DNA of 64,000 bases from Bryoerythrophyllum caledonicum (Eukaryota > Streptophyta > Bryopsida > Pottiales > Pottiaceae): NCBI GenBank assembly GCA_963971425.1, contig OZ020523.1, positions 25,091,105-25,155,104 on the forward strand. Direction: 5' to 3'. The notes under the pieces were generated by a model. The model did not search any database. It was not told where the DNA came from and saw nothing but the letters and a program-made list of their open reading frames with translations. Shown in pieces: positions 1 through 12,234 of the stretch (positions are counted from its first letter, which is position 1; the number at the start of each line of letters is the position of its first letter). A program made the translations under genes and the position numbers.

Positions 1-1500
1 GTCTGTAGGAGTTTGTAGTTTCAAATTATATTGGTTCCATAGCCATTGGACAAAGGTATCTTGTATAGGTATTTTGTATATTGTTGGTATCTATAAAATA
101 TAAATGTTCATGGTGTATGATGTTATTAATAGGATATATGTTGGGATTTTTGGGGATGTATGTTGAAAGGGGGTGGTATGGGTGTGATGGGTTGGGGGGA
201 TGGATTGGTGGTAGGGTAGTTCTTGGGAGGATGTTATTGTTGATGGTCACGAATGGGTCTTGGAGTATGTAGGAGTGTGGGTGTATATTGATCGGAGTAG
301 TGCATGTGGTGAGGCATGTTGGATGACAAAAAAACTTTTAGCAATATGTAAGGCATTTTTGATTAGATTGGATGGGGTGAAGTGGAAGGTTTTGAAGTCC
401 TCATTATTCATGATGTGTGTGCCGTTTGGTTAAGTAATTTGTTTTAGTTTGAAAATAAGAAATGAGAGGATTTTTTGTAAGAGTTTTTGGGAGAGTTGGG
501 CGTTGAGTGTGTTATGGTTTAGTGTTTCTTGATGCCATATTATTTCTAATGATGTTTGATCAAGGATCTACTTTTCTACATAAATCTTAGAGATCTTTTC
601 ATATTCAAATTTTCATTTTTTCCACAACAATATGTGGTGTAAGCCTTCCTATTTAACATTCGGATTATCTATTTACAACATATTTACTTCACAAAAAAAT
701 TAAAGCATGAATTGGCAAATTTTGAACCTCAATCCTTGCACAACTGTTTTGAATATGCTACACTCCTCTGCCTCTAAAAATTGGTGAATAAGGAACTAAT
801 ATCATGCTTAATATGATGGTAATGGATTTGGACCTTGAATAGTGAAAAAAGTTGACACCAAGTGAAGTCATCTGCATTGATCCACTAAACGTAGGGAAGA
901 AAATGAACCATTTGCTTGACTTCAAACACTATAATCTTTCAATCCATGCGGTCAAAGTTTATGAAATTTTGAGAGTATGTTGCTTAATAAGTCTTAATTG
1001 AGATCCTAAGGTCAAAACTAGTAATATTATTTCTTTTCACATCGTTACAAACTATTTGTCTTTAGTGGAAAATTGCATTTCATTCCTAGTCAAAAAATTT
1101 GCACATTGCCACACATTGTCTGGCAAGGAATCCCAAAAAACTCTTCTTTCCACCCATCCTCAATTCTTGTTCCAATGACAAGGACATGGAATCCCAGTGA
1201 CATGGACAATGAATTCCAATGACGAGGGAGGGGGAGAGGGAGAGTGAGGGAAATTAAATATTATGCTCTTTTAAACAAAAAACACAAATAAAGAAGAAGA
1301 GAAGGACGGATTTATTCTGAATATACAAAAGTACTTTTGCTATGTTGAATCTAATGAAGGTAGTTCTAGTTATGCACATGACAAACATTTCTTTGCAATA
1401 CAAATTAATGCACCTATGATATTAATGCACCAAAAGAAGCCTTTGAATCAATACCTTCTACACACCAAAGGACACATGATTTTACACAGAATATGACAGG
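1..1500. other. AT-rich DNA, no gene seen
   Basis: No open frame here has a recognisable domain, and the short frames near 26-272 are low-complexity on both strands. A purine-rich stretch lies at about 1222-1255. I see no RNA gene and no clear transposon end. Confidence 0.5.
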
Positions 1501-1741
1501 TAGATATATTCATTGCAACGTTGTACACCAAAAAAAAATCAGAAAATATCATTTAACATTTTTTCTAAATATTTAATCGATGTTGAGACTATAGGCGCTC
1601 TATTGTTCGCTATCCGCATTGAGATTCACTTCTACAGCATCTCAAGGCATGTCGTATTATTTATCTTAGTTGTGACGAGGATGCATCAGTACCGCGCGTT
1701 TGGTTTCCATGAGAAGCATGAGGCACTTCCATTCCTCGTCT

Positions 1742-3790
1742 CTATAGGTTTCTCTCACGTTCTAGCCAAGCCTTGACTTCTGGGGAAATATCGTTTAATA
1801 TAACGTCTAGTGCCGCGGCCCTTAGTCGTGCTTGATGGTATGTTCTTTCTTCAAGCAGATTCTCTTCTGCACTTCGAGCTTCTTGGATACCATCCAAACG
1901 CCGATATAATTGGTTGAATCCTGCAGTGGTGAGCGCCTCCTCTCCCGCTGAGTTGTAATGCGGTCCGTTTCCCATTCCCAGCAATAACATCATTCTCTCT
2001 CGATCGTAATGCCACCCCATTACGTTGTAGAAAAACATCTTCAAACCAAAATCCGGTGGTTGATTTGGATACATGCCCTCTGCCGCCTTCATTAAATTCT
2101 CTGGATCATTTAATGTGCCAGCTTCCTCATTTGCGGCAATAAGTTGTGCGGATGAGACGTTGTATCTCCAATTCCACGTGACAGGTTGTCCGACATCAGC
2201 ACCAATGTCAAAATCTGGGAAGTCTTCTTGGTGATACACCCAATGTCTTGGCATGAAATCCCGAAGGCCAAATTGAAGATACAAGCGGGCATGATAAGGC
2301 GATTTGCAAACCGTGCACGTACGCTTTGGTATCATATCCTCGATTAGACATTGAGGGTGGTACGAATGACCACATGATCCAAGCGTGAAGCACCCTTCTG
2401 GGCCACACAGATTTTGGCAAATGGCACACCGTGATCCATCATTGGTCTTCTCATCCACGTGGCCCCATATTTTATGGACATCTCCAATGCCACCAACCGT
2501 CTCGTGAATATTCCATCGGTGATCCTCTTCGACAATACGCTCCCAGTCAATGCTACCGTTGGCCTTAAACACTGGTGGATCTATGTCTTCCCAATTGCTT
2601 GGATACATATCATCTAACGTTGGCCAAGACGTGTGTAACAATGTTCTCAGCCTACCGTTGGTTGTCCACTCAGCAAAAATCTTTGCCGACTCTGCCTCGT
2701 ACTGCTTCGCCTTTGTCGAAGCTAACACCGTGCCTAGCATCATGGTGTCCTACTCGTTGTGGAGTTTGCTAACATCTCGTTGCAATTTAGTAACATCCAC
2801 CTCATATTTCGATTTTCGAATGTTTGCTTCTTGTAACTCGATGCGCAAATGGGCCATGTTGGCAACCAAATCGTTCTTCTCTGCTTCCACCGTCAATGTT
2901 TTCATCGCCGCTTCTCTTGCACGCTCCTCCATCAACGCCTTGTATGCAAAAAATTCCGCATTTAATTCTTAGTATCGTTGTGCCGTGCCATTTGTGATAT
3001 TGATGCGCTCGATACCATGTCCCACTACCTCGGTTTGTCCAAGCCCGGGAAGTTCACTTCCACCGCTAATTGGCGTGTTCGACTACACATCCATTGCATC
3101 GGTGTTGTGGATGCCAAGTTCATCATATAACTCGAATGGTAAAACCGCCACTTCTCGAGCTCTTGTTGCAGTAGCTCGTCTCTTTGGCAATTTTCGATCC
3201 GGTGGCAACGGTTGGTCCGGTGGATCAACCAAGCTACTGTTGGTGCGAAACAATTCTGGAACCGGGTTCCTCGGAATGTCAATGATGGGTTGCTTTGCGG
3301 AAAGTAGTGGGCCAAGAAACTTCCCAACATTGCCACCGGCGGTTATCGGTTGGTGAATTGTTGACCAATCAACCCGCCTGTGCAACACACACTCCGCATA
3401 TACCATGGCTCCTATCCTCCTCGGAATGCTATTTTTGGGCCAACGTCCTTGGTGAGAGATGGCTCGTAAAATCTCCAAGAACCTCCACTTCAAATCCACG
3501 TCGGTAATGGCATTCCACGAGAGTTGTCTGTTGCGGCAATGCTCTTCGTGAGATTCCTCCGGGTACCACCGATCGAGATGCGCAAAACCAACCAGGTTGA
3601 AGGCCTGCTGACATGTCCATGGCTCTGGCACATCTTCCCATCCATCGTACGCCAATAGTTTGGTGTTTCTAAAAATATCCATCTCCAAAGGCACCCCTTT
3701 CTTCGGTTTCTTTGACGAACCAGCTTCCGCGCTTGGCGCATTTGGCCTCCTTCGGCCCGCATCATCTCCACCACCTCCTTGCATTGCCAT
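1742..3790 (-). pseudogene. RING-H2 / coiled-coil protein gene, frame open except for UAR codons
   Basis: One minus-strand frame runs from an ATG at 3788-3790 to a TAG at 1742-1744 (about 683 codons). The N-terminal third is a basic GGGG/KKPKK leader followed by a Trp-rich globular stretch. The middle (about 2970-2700) is a strong coiled coil. The C-terminal third holds a RING-H2 finger near 2290-2430 (CAIC, then CGHSYH, then CTVC; C3H2C3 spacing), which suggests a ubiquitin E3 ligase. The frame is crossed by TAG 3083-3085, TAA 2969-2971 and TAG 2750-2752. No frameshift is needed, and the coiled coil reads through two of these if they are taken as Gln. Below 1742 UAR codons become dense, so 1742 is probably the true end. 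The family was not recognised. It is either a decayed gene or one needing stop readthrough. Confidence 0.65.
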
Positions 3791-4221
3791 TTTTTTCCTC
3801 TAAAATCTCCACCACCACGAAATGCTTCTAGTCGCTATCCTATACTGATTGACTAAGTCGGTAAACTAACTATTCTAATATGAAAATCCTAGCTGTAACT
3901 AAACTCCCATAAACACCCTAAAACTAATTGCACTTCAAAATAGTGCTAAAATAACCCCAAGCATGCACTTTAAAATAGTGTTGCGTAGGAGTGCATACAA
4001 ATGTTTCTAAAAAAACCGGCCTTCAACAGATCTCTGACGTCTTTGGTAGTTGTTCTGTTGCCTTTGAGGACAAATTCCCCCTTGAGGGAATCAATGTCCT
4101 CAAAAGGACCACTTTCCCACCTGGAAATCCCGCACACCCGCCGTCAACAAGGAGGCAAGTGCGTCAGAGCGCCCGAGAAAGTGGGAAAGAGTAACCTTGT
4201 TTTACTTCACCTTCCTTTTTA
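3791..4221. other. Intergenic, nothing recognised
   Basis: AT-rich upstream flank of the RING-H2 gene, containing a near-duplicate phrase (cactttaaaatagtg, with variants near 3930 and 3965). No gene or structured element was seen. Confidence 0.4.
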
Positions 4222-4780
4222 TACTGTAGCCGCGGCCCATCATCCGCGAGCTGTCCGCACCGGTCCATTCGGCCCATCCGCGGCCCATCCCAAACCGTAC
4301 GCGTCCCATCCCCGCCCCATCCGCGCCCGTTCGCTGCCCATCCGTTCCCCACCCACTCCCGTCCGCTGCCCATCCGCATCTCCCAGTCCGCTCCCCATCC
4401 GCGCCCGTCCGCTCCCCATCCGCTCCCCACCGGCTCCCGTCCGCTGCCCATCCGCATCTCGTCCGCATATCCCAGCCCGCTCCCCATTCGTGCCCGTCCG
4501 CTGCCCATCCGCGTCTCGTCCGCATCTCCCAGTCCGCTCCCCATCCGCGCCTTGTCCGCTTCCTAGTTCCCCTCATCTGCCCCCCATCCGCCCCTCGTTC
4601 GCGGCCCATCCGCGCCCATCCGCGCGCATCCGTGCCCCGTTTGCTTCCCCGTCCCCCTCCCATCCGTACCCATCCGCCGCCCATCTGCTGCCCATCCGCG
4701 CCACATTTGCTTTCGAGTGTGCAACCCAGTCCGCTCCTCATCCGCTCCCGTCTGATGCCCATCCGCTTCCACTTCTAAGT
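4222..4780 (-). repeat. GC-rich minisatellite, GCGGATGGG-type unit on minus strand
   Basis: A degenerate tandem array of roughly 11-17 bp units with core CCCATCCGC on plus (GCGGATGGG on minus). The Pro/Ser/Arg-rich and Gly/Trp-rich open frames here are artefacts of the repeat. The array at 10020-10600 has the same core in opposite orientation, so the two lie as inverted flanks of the hAT transposase gene. Confidence 0.85.
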
Positions 4781-4893
4781 ATTTGTGGGCAAGAATAGTT
4801 TTGTTTTGGTATGTGCTTGCATTGACAATGTGTCGCACTTTTGAAGATCTCCAAAAACAATTCCAAGCTCGGTGCTTCAAGATTATACGAGGA

Positions 4894-5125
4894 TGGAAAA
4901 TAAGAAATGAAGACTGAAAACCCGAATGGTAAAAAGACCGCTTATCCAGTACCTTAGTATGAATAGCATATTTAAAGTTTGAATTTTTAACATCTCCCTA
5001 AACATACGCAAATAAAGCTCTCCCATCATACAAAGATGGCAAATTAGGAAGTAACAAAGTCAACACCGAATGGTTGAGAACAAGACTAATTCATTAATCA
5101 ACAAATATTGTATAATCTTCTAGGC
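4894..5125 (+). repeat. Diverged direct repeat, copy 1
   Basis: About 230 bp matching 6144-6380 in the same orientation, with shared phrases such as ccgaatggt, aaataaagct, catacaaag and aggaagtaacaa. The spacing is about 1.25 kb. This is either an old tandem duplication or flanks of an old insertion. Confidence 0.6.
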
Positions 5126-5288
5126 AATGCACATAACATGAGAATTGCCGCCGAATACACGAAGGGGTAAATACCACCGCCAAGAGCTTGCCGACGAGCA
5201 CATGAAGTTCCTCACATCCCATCAAGGCACCTTAAACATTGTACTCCTCCCCAAACCACATGTGAAATTGCTAATCACTTCAAGAATC

Positions 5289-5291
<3 letters not shown>

Positions 5292-5342
<51 letters not shown>
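5292..5342. repeat. (TA)n microsatellite
   Basis: About 25 uninterrupted TA dinucleotides. Confidence 0.95.
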
Positions 5343-5346
<4 letters not shown>

Positions 5347-5665
5347 TAACAAGCAACCATTTCTAGGCAGTAATTTTGGCAAACTGATTCCAACTGACTA
5401 GGCGTGTGCTCAGTTTGCTGAGGTTCGTTTTGTGACCACCCCCTCTTGACTATCTCAATTGTTGAATGCACGAAGCATTTTTCATCTTCCAATATATTGC
5501 CATGTTTCAAGAGTCGTGCTCATGTGTGTAAAGGTCTCTAATGCTCTGACTTCCATAGCTTCTAGCTTTCTAGCTCCATTGTCGGAACATTCGGTTCCTG
5601 GTTCAATTATCACCACGTACGATGTATACTCTTAGAAAGTAGAGGGATGAGGTTGGATTGACAAT

Positions 5666-6145
5666 ATGGTGATTTCGGTGTTAATAAAACATGGACATGG
5701 AGGTTGCCATGTGGACTTGTTCCCATGCGAGATCCTTGAGCAAGTGCCTGCGTTTGTGACGGTCCCTCACACGTGCAAGGACCGCGTCGTATGCGAGGCC
5801 TGGAACCGCCTCATGAAGAAGTTCTTGTTTATTCTTGTAATGTTTAGCGCATTGAGGATAACATGTCATTACAGTAGTTCAAAACAATGGTGCATAAACT
5901 CGAGGTCCAAGAATAAAAATCCAAATGGCCAATACAAAGAAGAACTTGCACAATTTAGGAAAAACAAATTAAAAAAACACATGAAGATCTTGGAGTTTTA
6001 TATGGAAGTGGGGAGAGGTTTTGTTGTTATTGGCTGGATAGAGTATGTCAATTTGACAAATGTGTCAAACTATAACAATTATACAATTTTGAATACCTCC
6101 CCGAAAAAATTGAGCTCAAAGCTCATAGGGAATATGAATTCGTAA
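5666..6145 (+). pseudogene. F-box-like N-terminal fragment
   Basis: Residues about 15-55 of this 159-codon frame (about 5705-5825) resemble a plant F-box: FPCEILEQVPAFVT, then a short spacer, then VCEAWNRLM. F-box proteins of the TIR1/F-box-LRR type use this segment to bind SKP1 in SCF ubiquitin ligases. After about 5830 the sequence turns AT-rich and Lys/Asn-rich and overlaps the diverged repeat, so only the first exon or a gene scrap is present. No LRR or other substrate domain is visible. It rests on motif resemblance alone. Confidence 0.35.
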
Positions 6146-6380
6146 AAATAAGAAATTAAGAAGGATAATCCGAATGGTTAAAAAGACTAGTTAACCGACA
6201 TTTTGTATGATTTTCATTTTAAAAAAAAATGGGAATTACAAACGTCTCTAAAATCACACGTAGATAAAGCTTTGTAATCATACAAAGCTGAAAAACAGGA
6301 AGTAACAATGCAAATCCGAATGGTTAAAACATCTTTGAATCATTAAAATATACTACCACATAATCTAGCAACGTACACCT
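6144..6380 (+). repeat. Diverged direct repeat, copy 2
   Basis: Partner of 4894-5125. It lies just downstream (3' side) of the hAT transposase gene, so it may mark subterminal DNA of that element. Confidence 0.55.
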
Positions 6381-6501
6381 TAAACATCTATACTAATAAA
6401 TTGCTAAGAACCCTTTTGATATAAATTAAAAATATTATAAATAGACCTCGTCTTACGTGTATTGGGAAATTTAGACATCCCACTAGGACTTAAGTTCGCA
6501 C

Positions 6502-9500
6502 TCAAACTGTGGGGTCGTTTTCTTCTATGCATCGTGGATCCACATCGGACTCGTCTGTGCTCTCTTCGTCGTCGGATTGAGGAATACCACTTCTCAATTG
6601 TAAGTTGTCATCCCTAGTAATGACCAACCTCCTTGTTGGACGAGATCCCTCGGCGTCAAGTAACCCATCATCATCCAAATTGGGTCTTCCGTCTGATGGG
6701 TCGTAATCTTCACCAGTAAATGGAATTGTACTACCTTGATTCCTTCGACGTCTCTTTGTTCCTCGTGTAGTTCTCCGCTGTCTATTATTGCTTAGGATGC
6801 AAGTGGAAGCTGCTCCGCAATGTGGAAGAACTGTAGGTATGTGGACAACCACATTGAGGTCTACATCCGAGGAGGAAGCCATTCCTCTTAATACTATTCC
6901 AGACCCCCTCCCACCACTTTGCACGACATTGCCTTGTTGATTTTGACGAGCAAGAGGTTGCCTTTGCACGCTAGGAAGTTGAACGCTACTAAGCCTGTTG
7001 TCTTGACGACGATTTTGTCCCATTCCATTGCTGGGACGATCGTTATGAAGGGCTATCAATGAAGCACCAATCCCCCATGTAGTTATTGCACCGGTTCTAC
7101 CCGCAATTATATGACTACGGGTCACCGGCCGATGTGGTATTCCAACTTGGGAAGACGCTTCGATCTTTGTGGTTCTAGCATTCCCCATAACTTCATCAAG
7201 GGGCACGGTTACCCTTCCTATGATTGAAGTCGGATTACATTGTGGACTTGAATTGCAATTGCGAACCGACCTCGAGGGCGTTAAGGAGATACGACCAGCC
7301 GTTGTAGGGACCTCCACTTCTTGTTGATTCAAGATATGTTGCCCTTCATTACCAAATGATAGCCAATCACTTTGAGGTTGGGAAGGCAAGTCAACATTTG
7401 CTGGGATCGCCAAGTTCTGTAGCCCTCCTTCATGGTCACGCCAAAGTCCCTGACCAGCACAAAGTTGTCCAAACGACGGCCCATCATCATCTCCGCTCGG
7501 GTTCAATGGACCTTGAACATGTTGTTGTGCTGCCTCGACTTCGTTGAAATAAAAAATACCTATGTCTCCACCTCCACCATCACCATCAGAGTTTTGACCA
7601 TCCGAGTCCCACACGTCCTCGCCCACACGACGACCACCACCACCGCCATCATCAAAATCTCCACTAACCAAATCCAAATCCAAATTGTCTTCGTCTATGT
7701 CAAGATTACCTTCTTCGTCATTCTCGTTAGGATAACGTCCTTCCTCATTTGCATCGTCAGGATCTTCTCCGTTGCTTTCATCATCGGAATGCACACCATT
7801 TAACTCAAGCCATTGACCAACCCTTGTCCCCCTTTGATGCCTTAGGAGCCTAGAATTTGTGTAAATGTACACGAGGTCCTCCGCTCGACTATGTTTAAGG
7901 CAATTGCGGGACTTGTTGTGTACATAGGAGTACATGCTCCAATTGTGTTCGCATGCTGATGAGGAACACACTTGAGCAAGTATGCGTCTTGCAATTATCT
8001 GCAATGCCTTTGCGCCACCTCCCATTGCATCCCACCATTCATGGGGCAATACATTAAGCACATTTGGATCCATCGAATCTACAAATGATCCTCTATTTTC
8101 AATGAAGTCTTGGTATTGGTTGAGGACCCTTCCAAAATCTTACTCACTCGAAACTAACTTTCGAAGGACTTGATTTAAAATTGGTCTTGAATGCTCATTT
8201 TCATGCAAAGGGGCCCATCCTCGCAAAGAAGGATTTAACATAGCTCCCGCCCAATGAAGGTCAGTTACCATAAGCCCCCACCTCGCGTTAAAGGAATCTA
8301 GTGCCCGTGTTGCCAATTCTTGCCCCAATTGGAACGGGGCCCTGACAAACCCTTGAACATGGATTTCCAAATCATGCATAACCTTCCATGCAACGCCCAT
8401 AGCAGGAGCATTGCCGTCAAATACAGGAAGGGTACGTACCACAGGCAACACCATGTACTGAAAATTCACACATGTATCCCAAAACCCGTCGGAGCGTATC
8501 ACCTGCCGTGCAAACAAGCCTTTAATATGTGTAGCTGGGGCTTTTGTCCGCAACTCCGCCATGAAAGCATGCCATGCGTCATCAACCACCATTCTCTCTA
8601 GGGCTTGGCGAACTTAGAGGAGGCGTTCAATCATGATGAAATTGGTTGCAAATCGTGTCTCATTGGGCATACGAATAGCAAGATTTGGTGATAGCCTTTG
8701 GAAGATTGCTTGTGGAGCGTGGTGGTTCTTGATGAATAAACAAATAACCCTAGCCTTCCTCACAATCCTTTTCATCCAATTTTCTTTGCCCCAATCCTCC
8801 AGTAAAAGATCCAAGCAATGAGTAGCGCATCCTTGAACATAGAGATGGGGAATCGCTTGCATGATGTCACGGCAAGCAGACGCCATGACTAGAGCGTTAT
8901 CGGTGCATACTTGGACAATATTTTGGGGCCCAACTGTTTGCAAAAACGGTTGGATTTGAGAAGCAACGTAGAAGTGGTCCTTATAATTTCCCGATGTATC
9001 GATGGTGCCCAGGAAAACATCCCCTTTCGTGCCTTACTGAACAACATTTAGCAATGGCCGATTTTGAACGTTGTCCCAACCATCACTACATATTGTTACT
9101 CCATACTTTGATATAGAGTCACCCATTTTCTCTTTGATCCCCCTTTCTAGATCTGCTCTCTTGTTTGTCAACAACTTCGTACGAACGGCGTTGTAGGACG
9201 GTGGGTTGTATGCCAACATTCGTACGCGTGCAGTTTCACGAACCGCTTTTAAAAAAGCAGGGTGCCTAATGATATTAAATGGAATGTTTGCTTCCTAAAA
9301 ATCACTAGACCAAACCATATCCAAAAGTTGTTTTGCATAAGAGTTGAACCCCTCGGTCAAAGAAAGCTGTCGTAGCTCTCTAGGTTCAGTCTCTATCCGT
9401 GTCGGTTCCACGTCACCAGTGCTTTGCAAATTTTGAACTTGCTCCATGTCATTGTTATGAGACAATGATAATAAAGGTTCCACCCGAACTTCATCCTCGC

Positions 9501-9783
9501 CGGCTCTGTGAAAGGTTAAATTGTTGGCAACATCAAGACGATCCCGGACACCCCCATCACATTCTTAAAACAACACATGCACATGTGGAGGCACCATCCT
9601 ACACACTTGAACATCACCTCCTGCCTCGTTACGAGGACGGTACCCCATGTGGGACAACATCATGTCCGCTCTATAGGACATGGTGTGAGAACAAAACCGA
9701 CATTTTACTTGTCGTGCAGATCTTAAACAAGTGAGACCCATGTCATCGTACCATAGATCCCATACAGAATTCCGATGCGGCAT
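6502..9783 (-). pseudogene. hAT-family transposase (BED finger, DUF659, hAT dimerisation) with long acidic tail
   Basis: A single minus-strand frame of about 1094 codons runs from ATG 9781-9783 to TGA 6502-6504. Domain order: BED-type zinc finger (CRFC, then H and C residues, about 9690-9600); DUF659 core (PFNIIRHPAF near 9270, CSDGWDN near 9080); second catalytic Asp in CTDNAL (about 8900); hAT C-terminal dimerisation block with SSSACEHNWS (about 7960) carrying the catalytic Glu. All three RNase H-like acidic residues are present. An Asp/Glu/Gly-rich tail of about 400 residues follows, which is unusual for hAT. The frame is crossed by TAA 9565, TAG 9295, TAA 9034, TAA 8614 and TAA 8140 (low coordinate of each codon), with no UGA and no frameshift. 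In each case Gln would fit. It is either a young copy decayed only at Gln codons or a recoded gene. TIRs were not found with confidence. Confidence 0.85.
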
Positions 9784-10019
9784 GGCGTAGCAAGAATGAA
9801 AGTGCCACTAAGGGCTCCTCAAACCTTCCTCAGCAATGGCGTCTCATGCAATGCATTCTTGTACAAAGAATCCAAGGTCTTGAAACGCACTAAGCGAGAA
9901 TAAGTAAGGTCACCCTAGGAAGATAGGAATTTATACTAGACTTCGTACGGAGCATGCAGACGGCTGGGCGCTGATGAAGTAGGGTCGAGCGGACGTAGCC
10001 AGCGGACCGGCGAAGGACC
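9784..10019. other. 5' flank of hAT gene
   Basis: Upstream of the transposase ATG the frame stays open to TGA 9844-9846 apart from TAG 9811-9813. This is probably leader sequence. No promoter motif could be assigned. Confidence 0.4.
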
Positions 10020-10600
10020 TTGGGTGGATGGGGGCGGACAGGGCTTGATGGGAATTATGGATGGGGGCGGATGGGGAGCGGATGGGGGCGGATGGGGAGC
10101 GGATGGGGAGCGGATGGGGACTGCGGATGGGGGCGGATGAAGACTACGGATGAGGAGCGGAAGGGCGGATGGGTGCGGGTGGGGAGCGGATGGGGGCGGA
10201 TGGGGAGCGGATGGAGGCGGATGGGGACTGCGGATGGGGGCGGATGGAGACTACGGATGGGGGCAGATGGAGACTACGGATGGGGGCGGGTGGGGACTGC
10301 GGATGGCACGCGGATGGGGAGCGGAAGGGCAAATGGGTGCGGGTGGGGAGCGGAAGGGCAGATGGGTGCGGGTGGGGAGCGGATGGGGCGGGTGGGAACT
10401 ACGGATGGCACGCGGATGGCACGGATGTAGGCGCAGATGGGGAGCGGACGAAGATCGGACGGTTTACGGGGATGGAAAGTGGATACGGTGCAGATACGTG
10501 CGCGGATAAGCTGTGGATGCTGTGCGAATGGGGCCCAGATGGGGAGCGGATTGAGAGCAGAATGCTTGGACGGGGCGGACGGGGACTGCGGACAATGTGG
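10020..10600 (+). repeat. GC-rich minisatellite, GCGGATGGGGA unit
   Basis: Tandem 11-14 bp units such as GGGGAGCGGATG, GGGGGCGGATG and GGGACTGCGGATG. Long Gly/Trp/Arg frames here are repeat artefacts. It is the inverted counterpart of 4222-4780 and sits about 240 bp upstream of the transposase start. Confidence 0.9.
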
Positions 10601-10740
10601 TAAATTACCGCGCATGTAATTAATTTGGTTGATGACATGTCCGCACATGTGGCACACAAATTCCGATGTGTCTCTTTTGAGGTAAACGTAAATATTGATT
10701 ATTTGGAAGTAAAAATAGCTCCGTCAGGATAATGTCACGA

Positions 10741-10832
10741 ACCGTCATAATGACGGCATGACATTGTGTCGTGACATTGTGACATTGTGACGGATTTGGA
10801 CACCGTCACGACACAATAGACAACCCTGCCGC
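10741..10832. repeat. GTGACA-rich inverted repeat ending GACAACCCTG
   Basis: Perfect 13-bp arms ATTGTGTCGTGAC / GTCACGACACAAT surround a loop with further ATTGTGAC repeats, and CCGTCATAATGACGG is a second palindrome. It ends in ATAGACAACCCTG, which resembles a hAT-type terminus (CAGGGTT in reverse). A related copy is at 23766-23872. It could be the right end of the hAT element or a small MITE. Confidence 0.5.
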
Positions 10833-10839
10833 CAATTTT

Positions 10840-12234
10840 GGCGGTGTTGTCACAAAAGGTGACTTTTTAGTGATTCAAACCCCAGTAGGGGTTAATCGGA
10901 GTCACATCGGTAACGTTTGAGTGATTTTAAGTGTTTAAGGCCTAATTTACCCTTTTTAGTCTAATAAACCAAGAAACTAGTCAATTAAGCCATCTTAAGG
11001 TTTTGAGTTTTTGGTTAAATTGCCAATTGTGTTTCTAACACAAGTTAGTTTAGGTCCTCCGATTTCCGGAAAACCTGGAATTTTATGTTAAGTGGAATTA
11101 ATTTTAAAAAGAACTAAAATTTAACTCTCGCTTCTGCCACCCAATTTAATCACCGAACGGGTTTTCTCAACTGAGTTTTAAGTTAGGTGATTAATTTAAC
11201 TTAATTCACTTGTTGTCAATTAAAACCGGAGAAAAGAAAATGAATTAGCCCGGTGGCAATTTAAAATCAAAATTAAGGAACTCCGTCCCCAGAAAATTAA
11301 AAGCACAAAAAATTAAAAGATTGAGAAAAAATAATAAGAAGAAAATAGAGGAAAATAAGAAAAGAGAAAAAACGAAAGGAAAAGGAAAAGGGAAAAATGG
11401 GAAAAAAAAAAAAAAAAAGTTTTGGGGCGAGGAGGGGGTCCAGCGAGTTAGGTCGCAGCCCCTCACTTCCCACTGGCTCTTTTGAGAGCTCTCTCTCTCT
11501 CTCTCTTGTGAGCTTAGTGCTGCTGGGGCCCAATTTGGTTTTGTTTTGTTGATCTTCTCCTTCATTTTTGACTTAGCAAGCGGCAGCTGCTGCGAGGCAG
11601 TAGAGTCCCTGATTGTTTAGTTTTGAATCTTGATCGTTCCTCTTGGAGAACAGCGTCCGTGCATTAGAACCCCCCCACTTCAATTTTTGTTTAATCGATT
11701 CTTGATCCATCTGATCCGGAGGCAGCACTCTTGGTCGTTAGCCCCCCGGGGTTTTAAATCGTGTTGTTCAAACCTAGATCAAGCAGCGGCGTTGTGGAGG
11801 GGGAGACGCCGTGGAAATATTTAAATTTGATTATTTATTTTTTACCCCCCTCCGGCCTGGCAGCGGCTGAAGCTAAGGAGAACCGAAAGTTTTGATTTCC
11901 TCGCGTCTCCCTTGGAAGTAGCGGTGCTGCCAAGAACCCCCATGTTTTCAAAATTTTCAGCTAATTCTGCTTATCTCCTTGCTATAGCGACAGTGTGCCT
12001 GGAGGTCTCAATTTTGTTGCAGCCCATGTGCAACCGGCGAACCAGTGAGGCGTGGCAGTGACGTGAAGCGTGGCGCAGTGTTGTGAAGTGCGCGGAGTTG
12101 CATGAGGTGATTGTGGTTTCCATCGGCGTAATTGGATGTGCAATTCTTGTGTTAGTTAAATTTTCCCGGCGATTTTCCCGGCGCCGAAGCGCTGCCGGAA
12201 TTTGTACTCGTTAGGGTTAATTTGTAGCTTGGTT
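10840..12234. other. Non-coding, purine-rich leader-like DNA
   Basis: Contains a homopurine stretch (about 11296-11420), a CT dinucleotide run near 11490, then moderately GC-rich DNA without a domain-bearing frame. Its position before the LTR-like arm suggests it may belong to the same retroelement. This is inferred from position only. Confidence 0.35.

Noticed and set aside
2550-2972. 140-codon plus frame opposite the RING-H2 gene
   Set aside because: Antisense shadow; the minus frame carries the coiled coil.
4001-4798. Pro/Ser/Arg-rich 265-codon frame and Gly/Trp-rich minus frames
   Set aside because: They are translations of the minisatellite, with no start context or domain. The same applies to frames over 10020-10600 and 24045-24575.
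5145-5366. 73-codon frame ending in an Ile/Tyr repeat
   Set aside because: It is produced by the (TA)n microsatellite.
6502-9783. Firm conclusion that the organism uses a UAR = Gln code
   Set aside because: The zinc-finger gene ends at UAG where its family ends, the LINE and Bet v 1-like fragments show ordinary Trp-to-UGA decay, and no genome-wide stop-codon data are available. It is kept as a hypothesis only.
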